Positions 48,433 through 60,206 of a stretch of 64,000 nucleotides of DNA are shown here, piece by piece; position 1 is the stretch's first letter; each line of letters starts with the position of its first letter. Position numbers and translations under genes: made by a program. The stretch lies in the NCBI GenBank assembly GCA_023614405.1, contig CM042693.1:336085527-336149526 (forward strand), in the 5' to 3' direction. The DNA is from Avena insularis (lineage: Eukaryota; Streptophyta; Magnoliopsida; Poales; Poaceae). A model generated the notes under the pieces. That model was not told the origin of the DNA. It ran no database searches and saw only the letters and a list, made by a program, of their open reading frames with translations.

Positions 48433-49216
48433 TTACCACCGCCTCCGTCGACGCCGCCTAGCGCCCGGATGGCCTGGCTGGACGTGTTCGCGGAGACGGT
48501 TGCGAGAATGACCGCGAGCCGCTGCCCTACCCTCCGCCTGCAGCCGGTCCTCCATCGCCCGGTTTGCCAGGGCCTTGTCCATCTCGACGGTCCAGTGGTC
48601 CCTCGCCTCTGTTAGCGAAAGCTGGCCGAAGAAGGAGCCGAGCCGGATCGGAGCACCATGGGGGGCCAAGCCGGTGCATGCGCTTATCCAGACGGGACGA
48701 CGATCGGGCGCCCAGATGGTCCACCTCTCCTCTCGCCGCCGCCCATCGCCTTCCGTGGTCGCGTCGACGATACCCCATGCGAGCGCCGCCTCAGCGGCCA
48801 GAGCCACACGCTCCTCCTCTTCCGCCGAGTCGACGACGTGCTCTTCCGCGTCGATGCGCGCTTTGGCGGCGTGGCGGAGCTCGGCGATGGCGGACTTGGT
48901 GGCCTCCTTGGCCACCTCCTCCAGCATGGTCATGGCCGCCTCGTGGCGGATCTCGCGAAGAGCCGTTGATGCGGCCTCCATGGCCACCGCCCGCACCGCC
49001 TCCTTGACGGCGACGTGGTGTATGTCAGTCACCGCCATTGGCGCCACCGCCTTGCGCTGCGGCGCCCACCGCCTTCCTTCTCGGCCATCACCGCTTCGCC
49101 ATGTGCCGGGCCAGCACTGTGGCCTCGAGGTGGACCTCGTTGACCTCGACGTCCGGGTAGCGGGTGCGGCACATCTCCCGGGTCTTGGACCATGTGGCGA
49201 TCTTGCGACGAGGCAT
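48433..49216 (-). pseudogene. GC-rich hypothetical gene, Ala/Glu-rich helical protein, one frameshift
   Basis: The model starts at ATG 49216 (MPRRKIATWSKTREMCRTRY..), preceded by a TATA box (49291-49299) and a short leader. That frame stops at TGA 49088-49090 after 42 codons. A frame shifted by one base continues from about there (REGRRWAPQRKAVAPMAV..) to 48433. The main part is a long Ala/Glu/Arg helix (AVKEAVRAVAMEAAS..EEVAKEATKSAIAELRHAA), probably coiled-coil, then a Trp-containing region (ERWTIWAPDRRPVWIS) and an Arg-rich end. Composition contrasts sharply with the flanks. I do not recognise a family. The first 42 residues look like a small basic DNA-binding or transposon-encoded segment, which is only an impression. 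Alternatives are a spliced gene with an intron near 49090, or a gene captured by a DNA transposon. The GC-rich plus-strand frames opposite it are shadows. Confidence 0.45.
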
Positions 49217-49290
49217 GGCTGCTGGAGCTTTTTCGGCTGTTGGTTTTCTCTTGCTTTGGAGCTTGTTGTCTTCGCCGCACCGGCGAACGT

Positions 49291-49299
49291 CTTTTATAG
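49291..49299 (-). promoter_or_regulatory. TATA box of the hypothetical gene
   Basis: The minus strand reads CTATAAAAG, 75 bp upstream of the ATG, with GC-rich DNA further upstream. The spacing is normal for a plant promoter. Confidence 0.55.
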
Positions 49300-49857
49300 A
49301 CCGTGACGGAGGCGGGAAACGGACTGGAATGCGCGAAAAGTTTTCTCGCTGCAGAAAGCGAGGCACGCGCGAAAAACGATGGCGGGAAACGCCGGCCGCC
49401 CGGGAAGCCGCCAGCGCTGACAGCCGCCGTCGCGTCGCAAGGATGTCAACCGGTGACAACGAGAGGGAGACGGACAAATGGGTCGGGCCGTTGTGCGTGG
49501 TCTGCCAGACAGGCCGGACCACGGCTCCAAATCGGACCAGGCCTCAACTCAAACCGACAGAAACGAACCGTTTGAGATGGCCGTATGGATCGGTCCGGGT
49601 GGAGATGCCTAACCCACACAGCAGTCCGAGTCTTGGCCAAGTAATTTGAAATTTCACACCCACTTTCCTACGAAATTTAGCGTTCACGTCGTATCAGCCC
49701 CCTGTTTGGTTCGGTCGGTGCGCTTGGAAGGAAAAAAGAGCGAGTAAAACACACGGGTTACGTGCTACCCTATCCCCCTGCTGCGCGGCAGGCCAAAGGC
49801 AACCCGGGCGGGGGAGTAGCGACAGACCACGTCGTACGAAAACACATCCATCTAGCC

Positions 49858-50100
49858 ATGGAGTTGGCTGTGGCTTCGCCTGCATGCTCGCCCGCGTGCG
49901 CAGCCGGGCGGGCGCTGCTGCGGCGTGGCCCGCTGCGTACGTCCGTCACAGTCACAGTCACAGTCACAGCCCGCCCAGCTCGGGGGATCCGATCCATACG
50001 CGGTACCCGCCTACCCCACCCCATCTGTTGTTGTTGGCCTCCAAGTATAGAAAAGCCTGGGGCCGGTTTTGTCCATCCAAACCCTGTGGATGGGGATTGA
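49858..50100 (+). CDS. Possible first exon with transit-peptide-like N-terminus
   Basis: ATG 49858 lies in a favourable context (AGCCATGG). The first 30 residues (MELAVASPACSPACAAGRAL..RRGPLRTS) are rich in Ala, Ser, Arg and lack acidic residues after Glu2, as in plastid transit peptides. Downstream the frame runs through a (GTCACA)4 repeat as VTVTVTVT and stops at 50098-50100. There is no recognisable domain. It may be an exon whose reading continues past a donor site, a gene fragment, or chance in GC-rich DNA. Confidence 0.25.
   Translation: MELAVASPACSPACAAGRALLRRGPLRTSVTVTVTVTARPARGIRSIRGTRLPHPICCCWPPSIEKPGAGFVHPNPVDGD
49945..49969. repeat. (GTCACA)4 repeat
   Basis: Four perfect hexamers plus one base within the putative exon. 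Confidence 0.9.
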
Positions 50101-50800
50101 TCGACAAAGGCATTGTTTATTCCTTCGTGGGGCCAAGCCAGTGGATTTTTTACCAGCAAAGTTGTACATACTCCTACTGAATACTAATAAAGTGGATAGG
50201 TCCATGTGCTAAATATTCTCGGGAGCTGCGCGCATCTATACAAGATCCCCTATACCATGCATGACCACATGAACGTGCTTGCTTGCTTTGTGCGTAAGAA
50301 TGTGTTAATTTATCCAGTAATTTAGTTTTGGGTTAGTTCGAGTACTGGCCGCCCGCGTACACTGTCGGTGATGTTGTGTCACTTCACATGGCCTTGACAT
50401 TTCAAAATACTAGTTCCAAAACATCGTTTCGGGTGTCTATAATACCTTTATTCTAGGCGCTTTGCCAAAACTAGTTGGCATTAAATTATACATATGCATT
50501 GGCGGGATTTGTCAAAAACTAAGCAAACCTTCGGGTCCATATGGGTATACGCTGGCCTCCTATTATAAGTATTATACTTCATGAATGAAACATATGACAA
50601 TGGAAAGAGAAAAATTACATGGTAGGCATATCATGACAATCTGAAACCAAACCATAGCATCACAATTTTCAAGGTTTCTTGCAGAAATTTTCAAAAAACT
50701 AACACTACTACACTCGACAATATATCAAGCGTTCTTTCTAATGTTTTACATGAACATGAAACTACACTGATAATTGGGAAACTACAAGCTACATGTCTAT
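50101..50800. other. Intergenic DNA
   Basis: AT-moderate sequence with no gene, MITE end or repeat that I can define. Confidence 0.4.
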
Positions 50801-50819
50801 TGTGCTGAGGTGATTATCA

Positions 50820-51063
50820 TCTAGCAAAATTGGTGAAATTACCATTGAAAGGGGTTGGTGGAGGAGCTTGTTGGGGCGTCGGGGTAGAAGTGTTGTGGCG
50901 TCGAGGGGTTCACATAGTAGCTTGCTGGGGCGCCGACGTAGAATTGTGGTGGTGGAGAGGAATTGCCACATGAGCTCGTTGGGGCATCGTTGAACTGCTG
51001 CGGTGGAGAGGTGGCCGACGGCTAGACTGAAGCCGTCTCATTACGGGATCGGGATCTCGCCAT
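50820..51063 (-). pseudogene. Pro/Tyr-rich N-terminal ORF fragment, possibly PIF/Harbinger ORF1 (Myb/SANT-like protein)
   Basis: The minus-strand ATG at 51063 opens MARSRSRNETASV, then a TAG. After it come three imperfect units of 17-18 residues: SPPQQFNDAPTSSCGNS, SPPPQFYVGAPASYYVNP and STPQHFYPDAPTSSSTNP. A shift follows before NGNFTNFAR and stops. Such Pro/Phe/Tyr repeats ahead of an NPF-type sequence resemble the N-termini of grass Myb/SANT-like ORF1 proteins of Harbinger transposons, but the Trp-rich DNA-binding part is not present. The GC-rich 5' flank (51064-51191) continues on the far side of element G at 60207-60260. Confidence 0.4.
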
Positions 51064-51191
51064 GATCCTCGGGGCGTCGCTAACCGACGCCACTGCCGGC
51101 AGACGGAACGGAGGGCAGAAGCGAGGGATTGAGGTTGCAGGAGCGGGAGGAGGAGTTGGAGGCAGGAGATGGTGGCGCTAGGCGTGAGCAG

Positions 51192-53086
51192 TGTAGGGTT
51201 TCGTAGCATGGAAAACAAAAAAAATTTATCGCATACAAACAAACAAGCCAAGATCTATCTACTAGATTGCAGCAACGAGTCAATGGAATAACTCACCCTC
51301 GAAGATTCCAAAATGTTTAACGAGAGCGGATTCTTATGGGTGATGTAGTCGTACTCTTCCCGATCTCAAGATCGCGTAGACGATCCTTCCGCGCGCTGCG
51401 TTGGCCGCTCCCACGTTCGGTCGGTGATTTGACGAAGACCTTCCTCCCTTGTTTCAGCAGCGGCGGAGGTTGTAGCACTCTCCTCGCGATTCCTAGACGG
51501 CGTGGTACCTAAGTAGAGTGAGATCTCGCAGGGCTTCGCCTTAAGCCGGAGCGAGTATGGTGGACTGTGAGAGAGCTCCTTGGCGATCTAGGGTTTAGAC
51601 GCACCGAGGAGGAGGCTTGGCCGGCGGCTAGGGTTAGCTAGGCGGCGGCTTTCCCTAGGGCGGCGGTGGCTGCAGGAGGGGCCGGCGGCTAGGGCTAGGG
51701 TTTGCGGGTGGAGGTGTTGGGTGCTAGGAGGGGCAGCCCTGCCCCTCCTTATATAGGTGGAGGGGGAACGCCAGGGAAGGGGAGTCCCTCCCCAACTCGG
51801 TTTCCCAAGGGGGCCGGCGGTGGAGGGGAGGAACTCCTCCCCAACTCGGTTTCCACCTTCCCCTCCACTTCCCAAAATAGCCGTTTGACTTTTCAAATTG
51901 GCGTTTGACTTTTCAAACTAGGATTTGATTAAACCCTTTATTTTGTTCAGCGATGACACCTAGTACATGATGCAATCATACCAACTTGATATAACACATT
52001 CATGTACCCTTTCCCTCCGGAGTGCCGGACATTCCGGAACCTTCTAGAACATTCCCGATGAAAACACCGGAACCATTCTCTAACCCCGAAACAGGACTTT
52101 CCTTATATGAATCTTATTCTCCGGACCATTCCGGATCTCCTCGTGATATCCTGGATCCCATCCGAGACTCCGAACAACATTCGGTCTCTTACTCATCATT
52201 CCATAACTACTCAAACAACGTCGAATCCTTAAGTGTGTCTCCCTACGGTTCGTGAATTATGCGGACATGATCGAGACACTTCTCCGATCAATAACCAATA
52301 GAGGAATCTGGAAATTCATATGGCTCCCACATATTTCTACGATTACTTTGCGATCGAATGAACCACTTACATACAATACCAATTTCCCTTTGTCTCACGA
52401 TAGTTTACTTATCCGAGGTTATGATCGTCGGTATCTCTGTATACCTAGTTCAACCTCGTTACTGATAAGTACTCTTTTTTTGTTCCCGTGATATGTGATC
52501 CCTTGTGAGCCAGTCACATGCTTGCAAGCTAATTGGATGACATTCCACCGAGAGGGCCCAGAGTATATCTATCCGTCATTTGGATGGACAAATCCCACTC
52601 TTGATCCATGTGTCTCAACCAATACTTTCTGAACACTTAATGCCACCTTTATAGCCACCCAGTTACGGTGTGGTGTTTGATGTCATCAAAGCATCCTTCC
52701 GGTGAAGGTGATATGCATGATCTCATGGTCGAAGGAATTAGGTTACTATGTATCAGAAAGCATATAGCAATTGAACTATTAAAATGACTTGATCTTTATG
52801 CTACGCTTATCTATAGGAGTATGTCCACCATATCATTCTCCTAACGATATGATCTTGTTGTTAATAATATCTCAATGTTCATGATAGGGAAACCACAATC
52901 ATTTATTAACCAACAAGCTAGTATTATAAAGAGGCTTTACTAGGGACTCTATTTTAGTTTACAAATCACACAAGTATTAATGTTTCCTTGTTAATACTAT
53001 TATAGCATGAATGTAAACATTTATCATAAACACAAAGATATAATAATAACTATATTTATTATTGCCTCTAGGGCATATATCCAACA
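51192..53086 (-). repeat. Copia G 3' LTR (1895 bp)
   Basis: Plus-strand bounds are TGTAGGGTTTCG and ATATCCAACA. On the minus strand a TATATAAG TATA box lies near 51752-51760. Confidence 0.95.
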
Positions 53087-53120
53087 GTCTCCCACTTGCA
53101 CTAGAGTCATCTAATCTAGA

Positions 53121-56100
53121 TTACATGGTAATATACCGAACACCCATGACAGTTTGGTGCTGGTCATGTTTTGCCCTCGGGAGAGGTTTAGTCAACGGAT
53201 CCGCCACATTCAGATCTGTGTGTACTTTGCAAATCTCTATGTCCCCATCTTGGACATGTTCTCGAATAGCGTGAAAACGTAGCTTGATGTGCTTCAGCTT
53301 CTTGTGTGACCTTGGTTCTTGCGCATTGGCTATGGCGCCCATGTTATCACAGTAGATTGACATTGGGTCCAGTGCACTAGGAACCACATCGAGCTCTGTA
53401 ATGAACTCTTTCATCTATATCGCTTCTTGTGAAGCCTCCGAAGCAGCCATGTATTCCGATTCAGTTGAAGATCTCGCCACAACGCTTTGCTTTGCACTCC
53501 TCCAGCTAACTGCTACACCATTCAAAGTAAATACGTATCCAGATTGTGATTTAAAATCATCCGGATCGGTGTTCCAACTAGCATCGGTGTAACCATTAAC
53601 AACAAGCTGTTCATCACCTCCATAAGAAAGAACCATATCCTTAGTTCTTCTCAAGTACTTAAGGATGTTTTGATCATGTCCAATGATCCACTCCTGGATC
53701 ACTTTGATATCTGCTAGTTAAACTAACAGCATATGCAATGTCGGGTCTAGTACATAGCATGGCATACATTAGAGATCCTATGGCTGAGGCATAGGGAGTC
53801 TTACTCATCCTTTCTCTATCTTCTGCCGTTGTCGGACTTTGAGTTTTACTCAACGTCGTATTGGGCAACATGGGCAAGAACCCTTTCTTGCTATCTTCCA
53901 TTCCAAACCTCTTTAGAACTTTGTCCAAATATGTACTTTGTGACAATGATATTAGGCGTCTCGATCTATCTCTATAAATCTTTATGCCTAATATGTAAGC
54001 TGCTTCGCCAAGATCTTTCATTGAAAAACTATTATTCAAATATTCCTTGACACTATTAAGAAGGTCTAAATCATTCCCAATCAACAATATGTCATCTACA
54101 TATAGTATTAAGAATGCTACAGAGCTCCCACTCACTTTCTTGTAAATACAAGCTTCTCCATAAGTTTGTATAAAACCAAAACTTTTGATTACCTTATCAA
54201 AACGTTGATTCCAACTTCGGGATGCTTGCTTCAATCCATAAATGGATCTTTGAAGTTTGCACACCTTGTTAGCATCTTTAGGATCGACAAAACCTTTGGG
54301 TTGCATCATATACAACTCTTCATCAATGTCTCCATTGAGGAATGCTGTTTTGACATCCATCTGCCATATCTCATAATCATAATATGCAGCGATTGCTAAC
54401 ATAATCCTCACAGACTTTAGCTTCGCTACTGGTGAGAAAGTCTCATCGTAGTCAACTCCTTGAATTTGTCGAAACCCTTTTGCGACAAGTCGAGCTTTAT
54501 AGACAGTAACATTACCATCAGCATCTGTTTTCTTCTTAAAATCCATTTGTTCTCGACAGCCTTCCGGCCATCCGGTAAGTCCACCAAAGTCCATACTTGG
54601 TTTTCGTACATGGATCCAATCTCAGATTTCATGGCTTCTTGCCATTTATTGGAATATGGGCTCATCATCGCTTCCTCATACGTCGCAGGGTCATCGGTGT
54701 TGTCCACCAACATGACACTCATAACGGGATCATACCAATCAGGAGTGGTACGAGTTCTCGTTGACCTGTAGGCTCTGTAGTAACTTCCACCGAAGTTTCA
54801 TGATCATCATCATTAGCTTCCTTTCTTATTGGTGCAGGCACCACAGGAACTACTTCCGGTGTTGCGCTACTCGCAAGTTCGAGAGAAGGTTCGACAACCT
54901 CGTCGAGTTCTACTTGCCTTCCAGTCACTTCTTTCGAGAGAAATTCCTTCTCTAGAAAGGATCCATTCTTGGCAACGAAGATTTTGCCTTCGGATCTATG
55001 ATAGAAGGTATACCCAATAGTTTTCTTTGGGTATCCTATGAAGACGCATTTTTCCGCTGTGGGTTCAAGCTTGTCCGGTTGTAACTTCTTTACATAGGCT
55101 TCACAACCCCAAACTTTAAGAAACGACAATTTAGGTTTCTTCCCAAACCATAATTCATATGGTGTCGTTTCAACGGATTTAGATGGTGCCCTATTTAAAG
55201 TGAATGCGGCTGTTTCTAATGCATAACCCCAAAATGATAGCGGTAAATCTGTAAGTGACATCATAGAACGAACCATATCTAAGAGAGTTCGATTACGACG
55301 TTCGGACACACCATTACGCTATGGTGTTCCCGGTGGTGTCAATTGTGAAAGTATTCCGCATTTCTTCAAATGCTCGCCAAACTCGTAACTTAGATATTCA
55401 CCTCCACGATCAGAACGTAAAATTTAATCTTCTTGTTACGTTGATTCTCAACCTCACTTTGAAATTCCTTAAACTTCTCGAAAGTTTCGGACTTATGTTT
55501 CATGAAATAGATATACCCATATCTACTCAAGTCATCCGTGAAGGTAAGAACATAACGATAACCACTGCGCGATGCTACACTCATTGGACCACACACATCG
55601 GTATGTATGATTTCCAATAAGTCCGTAGCTCACTCCATCATACCAGAAAATGGAGTCTTAGTCATTTTTCCTATCAGACATGCTTCGCATCTTTCAAGTG
55701 ATTCGAAATCAAGTGATTCAAGAAGTCCATCGGAATGGAGTTTCTTCATACGCTTCACTCCAATGTGACCAAGACGACAATGCCACATATAGGTCGAGTT
55801 ATCGCTCGATTTCAAACGTTTAGCCTCAATGTTATTAATATGTGTATTTCCACTATCGAGATTCAATAAGAATAGACCATCTATCAAAGGTGCATGTGCA
55901 TAAAACATATTACTCATATAAATCGAACAACCATTATTCTCGGACTTAAACAAGTAACCGTCTCGCAATAAACAAGATCCCGATATAATGTTCATGCTTA
56001 ACGCAGGCACCAAATAACAATTATTTAAGTATAAAACTAATCCCGATGGTAGATGAAGAGGTAGCGTGTCGACCGCGATCACATCAACCTTTGATCCGTT

Positions 56101-56259
56101 TCCCATGCGCATCGTCACCTCGTTCTTCGCTAGCTTCCGTTTATTCTGCACTTTGTTTGAGTTACAAATATGAGCAACGAACCCGATCAAATACCCGTGC
56201 ACTACTACAGTACTAGTGAGATACACATCAATAACATGTATATCGGATATACCTTTCTT
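53121..56259 (-). pseudogene. Copia G pol: protease to RNase H, broken
   Basis: The protease motif is damaged (LIGFVAHICNS in place of FDTGSVAHICNS). Then come HCRLGHIGVKRMKKLHSDG with CEAC, a TGA at 55630-55632 (relatives have Arg), HTDVCGP, a one-base deletion near 55425 just before the SDRGGEY block, and a TAG at 55319-55321 just before NGVSERRNRT. A shift near 54540 divides the start of reverse transcriptase, which then continues open with KTAFLNGDIDEEL and YVDDILLIGND. RNase H (DASWNTD, STESEYMAASEASQ) has a TAG at 53415-53417 where relatives have Trp. It ends with KVHTDLNVADPLTKPLPRAKHD. The RT stretch 53674-54594 is the best-preserved Copia RT in the window. Confidence 0.9.
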
Positions 56260-57092
56260 CTTGATGTTGCCGTTCTTCAAATCGCCAAGTACTTTGGGAA
56301 ATTCCGCTTCGGTGACCTTCTCCCTTGCGGTAAAAGCACTCGATGTCGACGCTTAGGTCCAGCCTTGGTCTTCTTCGTCGGCGCGGTAACTTTCTTACCA
56401 CCCTTCTTGAAGTGTCCCTTTTGCTTAGACTTGCATTTCTTGAATTTGGTGGTCTTATTGACCAACAACACTTGGTGCTCTTTCTTGATCTCCACTTCTG
56501 TAGATTTCAACATGGCAAAGAGTTCTAGCAACGTCTTGTTCATGTTTTGCATGTTGTAGTTCATCACAAAGTTCTTGTAACTTGGTGGTAGTGATTGAAG
56601 GACACAGTAAATCCCCAAAGCATTAGGAATCACTATACCCAAGCTTTGAAGCTTGTTTGCGTGCCCAGACATCTTAAGCACATGCTCACTGATGGAGCTG
56701 CCTTCTTCCATCCTGCAGTTAAAGAACTTTTCAGAAACCTCATAGCTCTCAATTGCCGCATGAGTCTCAAAAATCAATTTGAGATCACGGACAATATCAT
56801 GTGGGTCTGAATTCTCAAACCTTTTCTGAAGCTCCGATTCTAAACCATACAAGATAGCACACTGAAATGTGGAGTACTGAGTCTTCCGAGTGAAGTAAAC
56901 ATTCTTTACTTCATCGGTAGCAGTAGCTGCAGGTGGGTCACCCAGCGGTGCATCCAGCACATAGGTCAAATTACCATCTGTGAGGACAATCCTCAAATTG
57001 CGGAACCAATCCACGAAGTTGCTTCCATTGTTTTATAACTTTTCTTTCTCTAGGAACGCATTAAAATTGATGGTAGGGGGCCGCCATTGATC
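56260..57092 (-). pseudogene. Copia G gag, broken
   Basis: The start codon at 57092 (MAAPY..) is followed by a one-base shift in a C run and a TAA in 'KLxNNGSNF'. The capsid region then reads open from WFRNLRIVL to VLQSLPPSYKNFV and beyond. The zinc knuckle equivalent to CFYCKDKGHSKRNC in F is out of frame (read as RVLLPQGRRSPKRNF). Same type as F gag but a different subfamily. Confidence 0.85.
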
Positions 57093-58265
57093 TACAACAT
57101 ATTTGCAATAGTTTAGACTAAGTTTATGACAAATTGAGTTCTAATTAATAGTTAAATTAATCTAGGTGAACTCCCACTCAAAACAACATCCCTCACATTG
57201 TTTTAGTGATCACATGAACCAAATCCACCACATCAAAACCGATCATTACGAGAGTTGATGTAGCTTCAATGGCGAACAATCGACATGTTCATCATATCTG
57301 CTATATGACTCATGCTTTACCTTTCGGTGATCCGTGTTCCGAGACCATGTCTGTACATGCTAGGCTCGTCAAGATCAAACCTTAGCTTCCGCATGAGCAA
57401 ATCTATCTTGCTCACGTTGTATACACTTGCGGAATCTAACACACCCGATCATCACGTGGTGCTTCGAAACAACAAGCTTTAGCAACGGTGCTTACTAAGG
57501 GTGAACACTTTAGGACTTGAAATTCATGTGCATGAGGGATCATCTTATAATGCTACCGTCGTTAACTAAGCAATACAAGATGCATAAAGGATTAACATCA
57601 CATGCAATTCATAATATGTGATATGATATGGCCTTTCTTCTTTGTGCTTCCGATCTCCATCTTCAAGCACGAACATGATCTCCATCATCACCGGCATTGC
57701 ATCAAGGTCAATGACGCTGTTTCATGGTTGTCGTCCACCAGCTTCAACTATTACAAACTACTTTGAATAGACACATGAGTCTTAACATAAATTAAAGACA
57801 ACCATATGGCTCCTGTCGGTTGCCAACTTACAATAAGGAACATTGCATACATCAAATATAATCACAATCATGGCCATATCACATCACAACACACCCCTGC
57901 AAAACAAAGTTAGACGCTTCTACTTTCTTTGCATGTTTTACGTGGTTTGGGGCTTTCAATAAGTGTCGTTATAACTTACGAACAAGAACCACAACATTGA
58001 TACTAGTATTGTCAATCACCCGTTGTAAATTGGATCTTAACTATGTTGGAAGAAACAGGCACCCGCAAAGCTACTTATGCAATACAAGTTGCATGTCAAG
58101 CATGGAGCAAGTCTCATGAACGATGTCATGTAAGGTTAGCCCGGGCCGCTTCATCCCAACATCCCGCAAGATGCAAAGTACACGAGAAGCAATCGACAAT
58201 AAAAGCATCAACGCCCACAATAACCATTGTGTTCTACTCGTGCAACAAATCTACATATAGACATG
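57093..58265 (-). other. Copia G untranslated leader
   Basis: Non-coding. It shares blocks with the leader of F ('ccgagaccatgtctgtacatg', 'catcttataatgctaccgtcg'). Confidence 0.6.
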
Positions 58266-58277
58266 GCTCTGATACCA
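58266..58277 (-). promoter_or_regulatory. Copia G primer-binding site (initiator tRNA-Met)
   Basis: The minus strand reads TGGTATCAGAGC, one base after the LTR. Confidence 0.9.
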
Positions 58278-58278
58278 C

Positions 58279-60201
58279 TATAGGGTTTCGTAGCATGGAA
58301 AACAAAATTTTCTATCGCATACAAACAAACAAGCCAAGATCTATCTACTAGATTGCAGCAACGAGTCAATGGAATAACTTACCCTAGAAGATTCCAAAGT
58401 GTTTAACGAGAGCGGATTCTCGTGGGTGATGTAGTCGTACTCTTCCCGATCTCAAGATCGCATAGACGATCCTTCCGGTGCTGCGTTTCGGCAGCGCTCC
58501 ATGATCGGTCACACGTTAAATTTTCGGCGAAGACCTTCCTCTCCCTTGTTCTAGCAGGCAGCAGAGGTTGTAGCACTCTCCTCGCGATTCCGGCAGCACA
58601 ACGACGTGGTACCGGAAGTAGAGGGGAGATCTCGCAGGGCTTCGCATTAAGCCGGAGCGAGTATGGTGGACTGTGAGAGAGCTCCTTGGCGATCTAGGGA
58701 TTAGACGCACCGAGGAGGAGGCTTGGCCGGCGGCTAGGGTTAGCTAGGCGGCGGCTTGCCCTAGGGCGGTGGCGGCTGCAGGAGGGGCCGACGGCTAGGG
58801 CTAGGGTTTGCGGGTGGAGGTGTTGGGTGCTAGGAGGGGCAGCCCTGCCCCTCCTTATATAGGTGGAGGGGGCGCGCCAGGGGAGGGGAGTCCCTCCCCA
58901 ACTCGGTTTCCCAAGGGGGCCGGTGGTGGAGGGTAGGAACTCCTCCCCAACTCGGTTTCCACCTTCCCCTCCACTTCCCAAAATAGTCGTTTGACTTTTT
59001 AAATTGGCGTTTGACTTTTCAAATTAGGATTTGATTAAACCCTTTATTTTGTTCAGCGATGACACCTAGTACATGATGCAATCATACCAACTTGATATAA
59101 CACATTCATGTACCCTTTCCCTTCGGAGTGCCGGACATTCCGGAACCTTCTAGAACATTCCCGATGAAAACATCGGAACCATTCTCCAACCCTGAAACAG
59201 GACTTTCCTTATATGAATCTTATTCTTCGGACCATTCCGGATCTCCTCGTGATATCCCGGATCCCATCCAAGACTCCGAACAACATTCGGTCTCTTACTC
59301 ATCATTCCATAACAACTCAAACAACGTCGAATCCTTAAGTGTGTCTCCCTACGGTTCGTGAATTATGCGGACATGATCGAGACACTTCTCCGATCAATAA
59401 CCAATAGAGGAATCTGGAAATTCATATGGCTCCCACATATTTCTACGATTACTTTGCGATCGAATGAACCACTTACATACGATACCAATTTCCCTTTGTC
59501 TCACGATAGTTTACTTATCCGAGGTTATGATCGTCGGTATCTTTGTATACCTAGTTCAACCTCGTTACTGATAAGTATTCTTTTCTCGTTCCCGTGATAT
59601 GTGATCCCTTGTGAGCCAGTCACATGCTTGCAAGCTAATTGGATGACATTCCACCGAGAGGGCCCAGAGTATATCTATCCGTCATATGGATGGACAAATC
59701 CCACTCTTGATCCATGTGTGTCAACCAATACTTTCTGAACACTTAATGCCACCTTTATAGCCACCCAGTTACGGTGTGGTGTTTGATGTCATCAAAGCAT
59801 CCTTCCGGTGAAGGTGATATGCATGATCTCATGGTCGAAGGAATTAGGTTACTATGTATCAGAAAGCATATAGCAATTGAACTATTAAAATGACTTGATC
59901 TTTATGCTACGCTTATCTATAGGAGTATGTCCACCATATCATTCTCCTAATGATATGATCTTGTTGTTAATAACATCTCAATGTTCATGATAGGGAAACC
60001 ACAATCATTTATTAACCAACAAGCTAGTATTATAAAGAGGCTTTACTAGGGACTCTATTTTAGTTTACAAATCACACAAGTATTAATTTTTCCTTGTTAA
60101 ATACTATTATACTATTATAGCATGAATGTAAACATTTATCATAAACACAAAGATATAATAATAACTATATTTATTATTGCCTCTAGGGCATATCTCCAAC
60201 A
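58279..60201 (-). repeat. Copia G 5' LTR (1923 bp)
   Basis: Begins TATAGGGTTTCG (TG changed to TA) and ends ATCTCCAACA. It differs from the left LTR by scattered substitutions and a 10-base 'ctattatact' tandem duplication near 60110. A TATATAAG box lies on the minus strand near 58856. Confidence 0.95.
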
Positions 60202-60206
60202 AGCAG

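Larger units (their letters stand above)
51192..60201 (-). mobile_element. Copia G: full-length Angela/BARE-like element, same family as E
   Basis: Target duplication AGCAG (51187-51191, 60202-60206). LTRs of 1895 and 1923 bp, a canonical tRNA-Met primer site at 58266-58277 and a polypurine tract on the minus strand (AAGTGGGAGAC) beside 53086. Gag and pol are both interrupted. It landed about 130 bp upstream of the Pro/Tyr-rich ORF fragment and separates it from its 5' flank. Confidence 0.95.

Noticed and set aside
48564..49649. Large plus-strand frames opposite the hypothetical gene
   Set aside because: They are GC-rich antisense shadows; promoter, leader and poly(A) signals support the minus strand.
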